Source: Desulfovibrionaceae bacterium (GTDB lineage: Bacteria; Desulfobacterota; Desulfovibrionia; Desulfovibrionales; Desulfovibrionaceae). Taken from it: a DNA stretch of 38,855 nucleotides. The notes below the pieces were generated by a model. That model worked only from the letters and a program-made list of their open reading frames with translations. It was not told the DNA's origin and ran no database searches. Positions 1 to 6,796 of this stretch are shown piece by piece; the stretch's first letter is position 1; each line of letters begins with the position of its first letter. The stretch spans positions 1 through 38,855 of the forward strand of contig WSYE01000019.1 in assembly GCA_009773665.1 (NCBI GenBank), in the 5' to 3' direction. The position numbers were made by a program, and so were the translations under genes.

Positions 1-556
1 CGGCGTTGTCCGCGCCGATGCCGCCGATGGCCACCAGGGGCCGCGCCGTGGCCTGCCGCGCCGCCGCCAGCCCGGCCAGGCCCCAGGCCGACTCCAGGTC
101 GGGCTTGGTGGGCGTGGGGAAGATCGGGCTTACCCCGTAGTAGTCCAGGTCCTGCCGCTCGGCCTCCTTGATGTGCGCCAGGCTCTCCACGGACAGCCCG
201 ATGAGCGCGTCCGGCCCCAGCAGGTGCCGGGCCAGCTCCACGGGCATGTCGCTCTGGCCCAGGTGCACGCCGTGCGCGCCCACGGCCAGCACCGCGTCCA
301 CGCGGTCGTTGATGAGCAGCGGCACCCCGAAGGGCTGAAGCAGGCCCATGAGGGCGCGCGCCAGGTCCACCAGGGAGCGCATGTCCAGGCGCTTTTCGCG
401 CAATTGCACCACCCGCGCCCCGCCGCGCACGGCCAAACCCACCACATCGAGCAGGCTGCGCTCCCCGCACAGCCGCTGGTTCGTGACCAGGTACAGCGAG
501 GGGTCGAAGGTCCGACGGAGGGCAGGGCGGAGAGCAGGGCGGATGTCCTGGCCCAT
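1..556 (-). CDS. thiE: Thiamine-phosphate synthase ThiE, C-terminus cut by window edge
   Basis: ThiE joins HMP pyrophosphate to thiazole phosphate to give thiamine monophosphate in the cytoplasm. I translated the minus strand from the ATG at 554-556; the frame stays open for 185 residues to the left edge, so the last 20-30 residues are outside the window. Family landmarks are visible: QLREK (about 51-55), INDRVD (82-87), GVHLGQSD (96-103), SPIFPTPTK (143-151) and AIGGI (176-180), which line the TIM-barrel pyrophosphate and thiazole sites. It starts 2 nt after the thiM stop and so is surely co-transcribed with it. The first 18 residues carry a short repeated stretch rich in R, P, A and L (two copies of RPAL) that is not part of the barrel; a later start is possible but I see no better one. 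Confidence 0.9.
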   Translation of the reverse strand, partial: MGQDIRPALRPALRRTFDPSLYLVTNQRLCGERSLLDVVGLAVRGGARVVQLREKRLDMRSLVDLARALMGLLQPFGVPLLINDRVDAVLAVGAHGVHLGQSDMPVELARHLLGPDALIGLSVESLAHIKEAERQDLDYYGVSPIFPTPTKPDLESAWGLAGLAAARQATARPLVAIGGIGADNA

Positions 557-558
557 GG

Positions 559-1286
559 CTAGCGTTCGACCCGGATGCGCTTGCGCAGGTCGTCTGCGCC
601 CAGGGCGTAGAGCGCGTCGTACAGGTAGAGTTGCAGGGTGCCGGGGCCGGAGGCCTTTTCCGCCGCCATCTCGCCCGCCACCTTCATGGTCACGCAGGCG
701 TGTAGCGCCGCCTCGAAGGGGTCCCTGTTCACCGCCGCAAAGGCCCCGCACAGGGCCGTGGCCGTGCAGCCCAGGCCCGTGACGCGCGGCATGAGGGGGC
801 TGCCGCCCAGTACCCGCGCGCTCGCCAGGCCCTGGCAGACGATGTCCGCCTCGCCGCTGACCACCACCGCGCAGTCCAGGCGGGCGGCCAGGGTGCGCGC
901 CTGGCCCGCCGCGTCGTCGGACCTGGCGGTGCTTTGTGCTTGGCCAAAAGCGCCAGCGGGGTCACGGTGCGCAGCAGGCTGGCCCCTGCGCCCACGGGAT
1001 CAAGCACCACCGGCACGCCGGCCTCGTCGGCGGCGGCCCAGGCCGGGTCCATGGCCGCCAGGTACTCCGGGGCCACGGTGCCCAGGTTGACCACCAGCGC
1101 GCCCGAGATGGCCACCAGCTCGGCCATCTCCTCCACGGCGTGGCTCATGATGGGCGAGGCCCCGATGGCCAACAGCGCGTTGGCCGTGGTGTTGGTCACC
1201 ACATAGTTGGTGATGGACAGGACCACCGGGTTGCGGGCGCGGATGGCCTCGATGTCGCGCAGGATCTTGTCAGCGTCGGTCAGCAT
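559..1286 (-). pseudogene. thiM: Hydroxyethylthiazole kinase ThiM, internal deletion with frameshift
   Basis: ThiM phosphorylates hydroxyethylthiazole for thiamine salvage. The N-terminal frame (ATG at 1284-1286, SD AAGGAG at 1296-1301) reads a normal ThiM: SITNYVV, TNTTANALLAIGASPIMS, AISGALVVNLGT and VVLDPVGAGASLLRT, up to LALLAKH near 935. The remainder (SDDAAGQARTLAARL, VVVSGEAD, VTGLGCTATALCGAF, to the stop at 559-561) is in another frame. The join is near 925-940. Total length is 728 nt, about 70-80 nt shorter than a typical gene and not a multiple of 3. The missing piece should hold the conserved RGNASEI substrate and Mg region. So an out-of-frame deletion, not just a single-base slip, separates the halves. 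The product is probably inactive unless this is an assembly error. Confidence 0.85.
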
Positions 1287-1321
1287 GGTCGTTTGCTCCT
1301 TGAAAAGCGGTGGCTGCCCGC

Positions 1322-1350
1322 AAAGTGGCTTCCGGCGGGCCGGTTGTCAA
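1322..1350 (-). promoter_or_regulatory. Putative sigma70 promoter of thiM-thiE
   Basis: On the minus strand TTGACA (1345-1350) is followed after 17 nt by CACTTT (1322-1327), about 35 nt before the thiM start codon. The -35 box is perfect and the -10 box weak. I looked for a TPP riboswitch in this leader and do not see its CUGAGA and ACCUGA core motifs. Confidence 0.45.
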
Positions 1351-1413
1351 GACCGCCGCCGTGACAAGGCCAACGCCTCGACAAGCCCGCCGTCTCGACA
1401 AGACCGGGGGCGG
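1346..1413. repeat. Four 17-bp tandem direct repeats upstream of thiM
   Basis: Units begin at 1346, 1363, 1380 and 1397, exactly 17 bp apart. On the plus strand they read GTCAAG or GACAAG followed by a variable 11-nt tail with consensus close to rCCGCCGyCTC. The first unit overlaps the predicted thiM -35 box, so the array could be an iteron-like operator. The other flanking gene, the ABC permease, begins 80 nt beyond. Confidence 0.7.
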
Positions 1414-1493
1414 CAAGACGCTGAGGCTTGATATCGCGCCAGCTGCGGCCTAGACTGCGCGCACAGTCCGACCGACAGGCCAAGGAGACGCCC

Positions 1494-2747
1494 ATGCCCC
1501 AGTCCGCCCTGGGCCTTCTGGCCCGCCAGCTCGAACGCCTGCGCCAGATGGCCTTTGCGGCGGTGTGGGCTTACAAGGTGCGCTCGTTCTTCGTCATCCT
1601 GGGCGTGGGCTTTGGCGTGGCCTCGCTGACCCTCATCGTCACGGCCGTGGACGGGGCCGAGCGCAAGGCCGTGGAGATCGTGGAGTGGTTCGGGCCGGAC
1701 GCGGCGCTGGTCTTTGGCGGCAATTTCAAGAAGCAGGCCGTGGGCGCGCGCACCAACACCCTGACCCAGGACGACCTGCGCGGCATCCGGCAGTCGCTGC
1801 CGGGGGCGTATATGGTGGTGCCCATGCGCGCCAAGCCGGATGTGCCGCTCAAGCACCAGGACGCCTCCGTGCCGGGCACGCTGGTGGTGGGCGCCACAGA
1901 GGGCTATGCCAGCGCCTGGAACTGGCCGCTGGTGGAGGGCCGCGACATCAGCGAGGAGGACGTGCGCCTGGGCGCGCGCGTGGCCATCCTGGGCGACAAG
2001 CCCGCCCGCGAGCTGTTCGGCGAGGCCTCGCCCATCGGCCGCACCTTCCTGCTGGACAAGTTCCAGGTCCAGGTCATCGGGCTGCTCAAGTACCGGGGGG
2101 CCGGCGGCGGTGGCGGCGGCGACATCGACGACCGCGTCATCATCCCCATCTCCACCCTGACCGCCCGCTTCAACATGGACCGCCGCTATTTCCGGGCCAT
2201 GCGCATCAAGTTCCTGGAGCCGGAGCGCATGGCCGACCACGTGGAGAACCTGAACTCGTATTTGCGCATGGCGCACAAACTCGAACCCGGCCAGGACGAC
2301 GACTTCAGCATCATCACCGCCGACGAGGTGCTGAAGTTCCTCTCGGCCTTCAAGGGCGGGCTCATGGCCTTTCTGGGCGTCACGGCGGCTGCGGCCATGA
2401 CCGTGGGCGGGTTCGTCCTGGCCAACCTGTTTTCCATCAGCGTTAGCGAGCGCAGCCGCGAGATCGGGCTCAAGAAGGCTGTGGGCGCCACCAGCTGGGC
2501 CATCATGCTCCAGTTCCTCATGGAGGCGGCGGTGTTGACGGCGCTGGGCGGGCTGGTGGGGCTGGGGCTGGGCCTGGGCCTGGGACAGCTCTTGACCCGG
2601 CTGGGCATGCTCCAGATCCTGTTCTCGTGGAAGGTCTTCTTCCTGTCCCTCAGCAGCGCCGTGGCCATCGGCATCATCTTCGGCCTGCGGCCTGCGCGCC
2701 ATGCGGCCGGGCTGGACCCCATCGCGGCCCTGCGCGGCGAGGGCTAG
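1494..2747 (+). CDS. ABC transporter permease, MacB/FtsX family
   Basis: A 417-residue inner-membrane permease. One N-terminal transmembrane helix (about 30-52) is followed by a MacB-type periplasmic domain of roughly 220 residues and three C-terminal helices (about 288-312, 340-368 and 377-397) forming an FtsX domain; it ends with the family-typical LRPARHAAGLDPIAALR. The periplasmic domain contains a Gly run (GAGGGGGGDIDDRVIIP) just before the segment naming the second half of the MacB core. I start at ATG 1494, behind AAGGAG at 1482-1487; the frame is open further upstream but lacks an SD there. No ATPase or adaptor gene is adjacent, so the partner must be elsewhere. Substrate unknown; candidates are lipoproteins, peptides or antibiotics. 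Confidence 0.85.
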   Translation: MPQSALGLLARQLERLRQMAFAAVWAYKVRSFFVILGVGFGVASLTLIVTAVDGAERKAVEIVEWFGPDAALVFGGNFKKQAVGARTNTLTQDDLRGIRQSLPGAYMVVPMRAKPDVPLKHQDASVPGTLVVGATEGYASAWNWPLVEGRDISEEDVRLGARVAILGDKPARELFGEASPIGRTFLLDKFQVQVIGLLKYRGAGGGGGGDIDDRVIIPISTLTARFNMDRRYFRAMRIKFLEPERMADHVENLNSYLRMAHKLEPGQDDDFSIITADEVLKFLSAFKGGLMAFLGVTAAAAMTVGGFVLANLFSISVSERSREIGLKKAVGATSWAIMLQFLMEAAVLTALGGLVGLGLGLGLGQLLTRLGMLQILFSWKVFFLSLSSAVAIGIIFGLRPARHAAGLDPIAALRGEG

Positions 2748-2771
2748 CCCCCTTTGAAACGAGAATCGCAA

Positions 2772-2813
2772 AAAACCCTTTGACAGCCGGGGCTGGTCGT
2801 GGCAAAGGGTTTT
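2772..2813 (+). terminator. Terminator-like inverted repeat after the ABC permease
   Basis: AAAACCCTTTG (2772-2782) pairs perfectly with CAAAGGGTTTT (2803-2813) across a 20-nt loop, 24 nt after the permease stop. The stem itself supplies the T run. The A run on the other side suggests it may work in both directions. Confidence 0.7.
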
Positions 2814-2891
2814 CTCCGTGGTGGGCAGCCACTTGGAGCGCATCCGGGCCAGAGCCGGAGAATGCTTCAGGTGAGGTGCTCGAAACCCTCC

Positions 2892-2967
2892 GGGCGGATA
2901 GCTCAGCTGGAAGAGCATCGGCCTTACAAGCCGGAGGTCACAGGTTCGAGCCCTGTTCCGCCTACCA
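2892..2967 (+). tRNA. tRNA-Val (anticodon TAC)
   Basis: 76 nt cloverleaf including the encoded CCA (2965-2967). Acceptor GGGCGGA pairs with TCCGCCT (first pair G-U), D-arm GCTCAGCTGGAAGAGC, anticodon loop CTTACAA within the stem GGC/GCC, and T-arm CAGGTTCGAGCCCTG are all intact. Confidence 0.95.
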
Positions 2968-2979
2968 CGATTCTCATGC

Positions 2980-3056
2980 GGAGCGGTAGTTAAGCTGGTT
3001 ATAACGCCGGCCTGTCACGTCGGAGGCCACGGGTTCAAGTCCCGTCCGCTCCGCCA
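2980..3056 (+). tRNA. tRNA-Asp (anticodon GTC)
   Basis: 77 nt cloverleaf with encoded CCA (3054-3056). Acceptor GGAGCGG/CCGCTCC is perfect, the anticodon loop CTGTCAC carries GTC, and the T-loop GGTTCAAGTCC is canonical. It lies 12 nt after tRNA-Val and both share the following terminator. Confidence 0.95.
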
Positions 3057-3065
3057 GCCCGCACC

Positions 3066-3106
3066 AAGGGGTGGAACCGAAAGGTTCCACCCCTTTCTCG
3101 TTTTTT
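3066..3106 (+). terminator. Rho-independent terminator of the tRNA pair
   Basis: A perfect 13-bp stem AAGGGGTGGAACC / GGTTCCACCCCTT with a GAAA loop, followed after TCTCG by six T (3101-3106). Confidence 0.92.
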
Positions 3107-3115
3107 GGACTTTGG

Positions 3116-4276
3116 CTAGCCCAGGGCAAAGGGGTTGAGGCGGTAGCCCTTCTCGCCCCGGAGCAAGAACTTCCGGTTCTCCATGCGCTCCAGATCGCGG
3201 CGCGCGGTCTTCTCGGAGACTTCGCGGTACAGTGGCGCAAACTGCGGGTCGAGATGCAGATCCTTGAGTGTGAACTCCTTCCCCAGGTTCGGCAGAAGGA
3301 TTTGCAGAAGGTCATACTGCCGCCTTGTCACCTCGCGAAGTTCCAGGCTGTGCCGGTAGTAGTCGCGCAAGGCGAACAGCCGGATATAAAAGTGGATGCT
3401 GTTCTGCACGTCCAATAACGAAGACATGAGGATGCGCACGTAGAAAGCCAGGAATGGCGTGACGTCGCCTTCTGAGCCTTTCTCTGCCTCTCTGAAGGCT
3501 ATGAAGTAGTCGTCAATGCTTTTGTAATAATAATTTGATATGATGACAGGGACATATCTGTACCCCTCCTGAACCAGGATCACGGCTTCAAGTAGTCTCG
3601 CTGTGCGGCCATTGCCATCGCCAAAGGGATGGATGAGCCCCAGGTGATAGTGGGCCAGGGCCGCGCGCACCAACACACCCTCACGCAACACTTCTTCGGA
3701 GTTGATCCAGTCCACGAAGGAGGTCATGAGCGGCTGGATGTCTGCACGGATCTTGGGCGGCACGTAGGCTCCGCCATGATCCGCGTTGCCCACCTCGACC
3801 TTGTGGTCGCGGTATTGGCCGGGTGAATGGTGCTTGTGGGCAATGTCCGCAGTGATCATCCGGTTGATCTCCTGGACGAACGGCTCGGTCACGAGGAAGG
3901 GCTGCCGGGCTCTGCCAGCCGAGGGCGCGGCGAGCAGTTCGTAGGCCTTGCTCAGATTTACGATTTCTTGCTTCGCGCGCTCACGCAGGTGTATACTTGC
4001 GGGCTCAGCCAGAAGTTCGCCAACCTGTTCTTCGGTGAGTGGATTGCCCTCGATGGCCGCTGTGCCGAAGATGGAGCGCCGGATGAGGTCGGTGTCGAGT
4101 TGCGCAGCCAAGCCGGGCAGGATGGGCAGCGCGGCCAGGGCCTGGAACAGGCTCTTGAAGCGCACGAGGTCCTCCCCCACCGCCTCGCGCTGATATCTCC
4201 GGCTGAAGGCGACCTTGCCGGACTTGAAGGTCATGACCTTGGTGACCAGGGTTTCGTCTTCAGTTTTGTCTGTCAT
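3116..4276 (-). CDS. Fic-domain protein with N-terminal inhibitory motif and C-terminal winged helix
   Basis: Fic enzymes usually AMPylate target proteins. The catalytic loop HPFGDGNGRTAR (about 216-227) is complete, including the catalytic His and the GDGNGR anion-binding part. The motif TAAIEG (about 72-77) fits the (S/T)xxxE(G/N) inhibitory helix, so the enzyme is probably self-restrained (class II). The C-terminal 60 residues (LKDLHLDPQF, SEKTARRDLERMENRKFL) look like a winged helix that may bind DNA. I choose ATG 4276, preceded by GGGGGA; a TTG at 4288 is an alternative. The gene points towards the tRNA terminator and has no antitoxin partner next to it. Its target is unknown. See the upstream uORF and promoter. 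Confidence 0.9.
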   Translation of the reverse strand: MTDKTEDETLVTKVMTFKSGKVAFSRRYQREAVGEDLVRFKSLFQALAALPILPGLAAQLDTDLIRRSIFGTAAIEGNPLTEEQVGELLAEPASIHLRERAKQEIVNLSKAYELLAAPSAGRARQPFLVTEPFVQEINRMITADIAHKHHSPGQYRDHKVEVGNADHGGAYVPPKIRADIQPLMTSFVDWINSEEVLREGVLVRAALAHYHLGLIHPFGDGNGRTARLLEAVILVQEGYRYVPVIISNYYYKSIDDYFIAFREAEKGSEGDVTPFLAFYVRILMSSLLDVQNSIHFYIRLFALRDYYRHSLELREVTRRQYDLLQILLPNLGKEFTLKDLHLDPQFAPLYREVSEKTARRDLERMENRKFLLRGEKGYRLNPFALG

Positions 4277-4322
4277 TGTGTCCCCCAAGCTGTCCCAGAA
4301 TTTGTCCCTTGTTTTGTCCCAT
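4260..4322 (-). CDS. Upstream ORF with GQxx repeats overlapping the fic start
   Basis: ATG at 4320-4322 opens a 20-residue frame made of Gly-Gln tetrapeptides (GQNK, GQIL, GQLG, then GHND) and stops inside fic. On the plus strand this is TGTCCC recurring at 4279, 4291, 4303 and 4315, exactly 12 nt apart. The frame differs from fic by one nucleotide. It could be a translated leader peptide, or the original N-terminus of fic separated by a frameshift. There is no strong SD, but it begins about 30 nt after the predicted transcription start. Confidence 0.35.
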   Translation of the reverse strand: MGQNKGQILGQLGGHNDRQN

Positions 4323-4359
4323 TCAACACAATGAACTGATTCACTCTTTGACGAAGTCT

Positions 4360-4387
4360 AGATTATTCCTGTCCCACAAAATGTCAA
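4360..4387 (-). promoter_or_regulatory. Putative sigma70 promoter of fic
   Basis: TTGACA (4382-4387), 16-nt spacer, TAATCT (4360-4365) on the minus strand. Two further TGTCCC elements (plus strand 4370-4375 and 4394-4399) lie in and just upstream of it, so the same hexamer occurs in the promoter and in the leader. Confidence 0.55.
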
Positions 4388-4478
4388 CATAATTGTCCCG
4401 AAAAATGGGCAGGCGTTTGGCCGAAGAGAAGGGCAAGGGCAAGGCGCAGAAAAGGCGAGGGAAAGGGAAAACGCGGGG

Positions 4479-5246
4479 CTAGGACTTCAGAAACCGGGCC
4501 AGGGCCGATTCCAGGTTGCCGATGGGCACCGTGGTGTCCAGGCAGGGGCCAAAGGGCCGCTCGTTCAGCACGCCGAAGACCGGCAGCGGGTAGGCGTCCT
4601 GGATGCCGGAGGACAGGTCGCGGTAGCAGGCCACGGCGATGATGACCTTGGGCCGCTTCTCCACCACGATGCGCCGCGCGATGGTGCCGCCCGTGGCCAC
4701 GGCCAGGTGCACCCCGTACGTGTCGCGCAATTCCAAGAGGCCCGTGATGGGGCATGTGCCGCAGCGCTTGCAGTTGTCGATGTCGTAGGTCAGGCGCATG
4801 TCGCAGCGGCTGTTCTGCAGGCAGTGCGGCATGAGCAGCAGGATGCGCCCAGGCGGAAAGCGCCCCAGCTCGCGCAGCACCAGCTCGTTGTTGACCTTGA
4901 TGAAGGAGGTGTGGATGTCCTCCTTGGACAGGCCCAGGGCGCGGCCGAGCAGGCTCATGAGCGGCAGCAGCAGCTTGATGGTGACCCCGCGCACGCGCCG
5001 GGCCAGGGGCAGCGGCCGGGGCAAGAGGACGCTCAGGACCAGCCCCAGGCTGGCCCACAGCACCAGCACGAGCAGTGCGCCCAGGGCCACGCCCAGCACC
5101 AGCGGGGCATAGGGGTGGATGTTGCGCAGGCCGATGTAGGGGATGATCCAGAGCAGCGCCAGGAGGACGCAGACCAGGGTGCAGGTTCCGGCGATGAGGC
5201 CGATGAACAGGCGCTTGCGCGAGGTGCCGTGCACGGTGGAGTCCAT
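4479..5246 (-). CDS. DUF116 membrane-anchored Cys-rich protein
   Basis: 255 residues with two N-terminal transmembrane helices (about 13-35 and 47-75) and a cytosolic DUF116 domain. Five cysteines cluster at C142, C148, C159, C162 and C165 (pattern CxxCxxCP at 159-166), suggesting a metal or Fe-S site; this is inference. A Gly-rich loop VATGGTIARR and the ending GPCLDTTVPIGNLESALARFL are typical of the family. DUF116 genes often sit beside fmt and def in bacteria of this kind, as here: it follows fmt by 17 nt and is the last gene of the run. The biochemical function is not established. Confidence 0.85.
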   Translation of the reverse strand: MDSTVHGTSRKRLFIGLIAGTCTLVCVLLALLWIIPYIGLRNIHPYAPLVLGVALGALLVLVLWASLGLVLSVLLPRPLPLARRVRGVTIKLLLPLMSLLGRALGLSKEDIHTSFIKVNNELVLRELGRFPPGRILLLMPHCLQNSRCDMRLTYDIDNCKRCGTCPITGLLELRDTYGVHLAVATGGTIARRIVVEKRPKVIIAVACYRDLSSGIQDAYPLPVFGVLNERPFGPCLDTTVPIGNLESALARFLKS

Positions 5247-5263
5247 GAGGCGCTCCGGTGTCT

Positions 5264-6301
5264 CTAGCCTGGGCCGACGGGCTTCAAATAGCCGCAGGCA
5301 AAGGCTGTGGCGTCCTGGGACTTCTTGCCCTGGGGCGTGACGCGCGGGGTCAGGTAGGCCTTGTCCTGGGCGGCGATGGCCAGCATGTTCCCCTGCTCCG
5401 TGGCCACAAGGCCGAGGATCGCGCCAGGCGTGGCTCCTGCGGGCAAATCCCCGCCCACCTGGCCCGGCTCGATGTTCAGGGTGAGCACCTTGCCGTTTGG
5501 CGTTGTCCAGTCGAAAGACGCGCCCGGCCAGGGGTGCATGGCCCGGATGTGGTTGTGCAGGTCGGCGGCCTCGCGGCTCCAGTCGAGGCGGCCCTCGTCC
5601 TTGGCCAGCTTGGGCGCGTAGGTCACGCGCGCCTCGTCCTGGGGCATGTTCAAGAGCCGCCCGTGCGGCAGGCGCGTCAGGGCCTCGATGAGCGCCTCTG
5701 CGCCCAGCTCGGCCAGCTCGTCGTGCAGGGCGCCTGCGTGGTCGCTGTCCGCGATGCGCAGGGCGCGCTGCAAGAGGATCGGCCCGGCGTCCAGGCCCAG
5801 CACCATGCGCATGATGGTGACGCCCGTGGCCTGGTCCCCGGCCTGGAGGGCGCGCTGGATGGGCGCGGCCCCGCGCCAGCGCGGCAAAAGCGAGGCGTGG
5901 ACGTTGATGGGCATGAGCCTGGCCGTGTCGAGCACGGCTTGTGGAAGAATGAGGCCGTAGGCCGCCACCACCAGCACGTCGGCCTCAAGCTCGCGCAGGG
6001 CGGCCACCTCGGCTGGGTCTTTGAAATTGAGGGGCTGGCGGACTTCAAGACCATGCTCCAGGGCGGCCAGCTTCACGGGTGAGGGCTTGGGCGTCTTGCT
6101 GCGTCCGCTGGGCCGGTCGGGCTGGGTGTAGACGCACGAAACGTCCGCGCCGGGCCAGTCGAGCAGGCGGCGCAGGATCAGCGCCGCGAAGTCCGGCGTG
6201 CCCATGAACACCACGCGCAGGGGCGGCTTCGGCGGGCCGTTTGTCTCGCCGGGACTCAGATCCCTGGTTTCCGGTCCCTCGCTGGCTAGTCCTTCAGCCA
6301 T
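5264..6301 (-). CDS. fmt: Methionyl-tRNA formyltransferase
   Basis: Formylates the initiator Met-tRNA using 10-formyl-THF. Visible are the N-terminal LRVVFMGTPDFA, the substrate loop PDRPSGRSKTPKPSPVK (61-77), and the catalytic block N133-V-H135-ASLLPRWRGAAPIQRAL with the downstream GLDAG Asp. The C-terminal OB-like tRNA-binding domain (PGASFDWTTPNGKVL to the end) is present. The ATG at 6299-6301 overlaps the end of def by 16 nt and gives about 28 extra residues before the usual start; I find no in-frame ATG, GTG or TTG closer to LRVVFMG, so the extension seems real. It acts together with def: formylation at initiation, deformylation afterwards. Confidence 0.95.
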   Translation of the reverse strand: MAEGLASEGPETRDLSPGETNGPPKPPLRVVFMGTPDFAALILRRLLDWPGADVSCVYTQPDRPSGRSKTPKPSPVKLAALEHGLEVRQPLNFKDPAEVAALRELEADVLVVAAYGLILPQAVLDTARLMPINVHASLLPRWRGAAPIQRALQAGDQATGVTIMRMVLGLDAGPILLQRALRIADSDHAGALHDELAELGAEALIEALTRLPHGRLLNMPQDEARVTYAPKLAKDEGRLDWSREAADLHNHIRAMHPWPGASFDWTTPNGKVLTLNIEPGQVGGDLPAGATPGAILGLVATEQGNMLAIAAQDKAYLTPRVTPQGKKSQDATAFACGYLKPVGPG

Positions 6302-6789
6302 TTCTTGACCTTGCTGGCGTACATGGTGCGCTTCAGGCGGCTGGCGTGGTCCACCAGGGTCTTGCCGTCCAGGTGGTCCACCTCGTGTTGCAGGATGATG
6401 GCCAGCAGGCCCTCGGCCTTGATCTCGATGGCCTCGCCCTTCTCGTTTGTGCCGCGCACGGTGACGAATTCGGAGCGCTTGACCGTGCAGAGGAAGGTCG
6501 GGAGGGAGAGGCAGGACTCCTCGGACTCCTTGACGCCCGTGCAGTCCGAGAACACCGGGTTCAGGATGACCATGGGCCGGGCGCGCTCCTTGGGCCCGGT
6601 CTCGTCCACGGTGATGAGCCGGAGGCTGTGGCCCACCTGGGGCGCGGCCAGGCCCACGCCCTCGCTCTCGTACATGGTCTGCACCATGTCGGTGATGAGC
6701 TGGGCGATTTCCGGGGTGATCTCGCCCACGGGTTCGGCCTTTTTGGCCAGCACAGGGTCCGGGTAGGTCAGGATGCGCAGTTTCGCCAT
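6286..6789 (-). CDS. def: Peptide deformylase
   Basis: 168 residues. Removes the N-terminal formyl group from nascent proteins. All three metal-site motifs are intact: GVGLAAPQ (44-51), ESCLSLP with metal ligand C93 (91-97), and QHEVDHLDG with the HExxH at 135-139. The frame is open upstream into aspS, but MAKLRILTYPDPVL is the family's usual N-terminus, so I start at ATG 6787-6789, 7 nt after the aspS stop. The SD is weak, suggesting translation coupled to aspS. ESCLSLP differs from the common EGCLSVP at two non-ligand positions. Confidence 0.96.
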   Translation of the reverse strand: MAKLRILTYPDPVLAKKAEPVGEITPEIAQLITDMVQTMYESEGVGLAAPQVGHSLRLITVDETGPKERARPMVILNPVFSDCTGVKESEESCLSLPTFLCTVKRSEFVTVRGTNEKGEAIEIKAEGLLAIILQHEVDHLDGKTLVDHASRLKRTMYASKVKKWLKD

Positions 6790-6796
6790 ATGAGTC

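Noticed and set aside
1287..1493. TPP riboswitch before thiM
   Set aside because: I searched the minus strand for the conserved CUGAGA and ACCUGA-type core and found neither; a covariance search would be decisive.
1347..2918. A 523-codon minus-strand frame opposite the ABC permease
   Set aside because: Its product is a Gly/His/Gln-rich shadow, while the plus-strand frame gives a clear MacB/FtsX permease with SD.
2892..4400. fic as an islet integrated into tRNA-Asp
   Set aside because: I looked for a repeat of the tRNA 3' end near 4300-4400 and did not find one, and no integrase is present.
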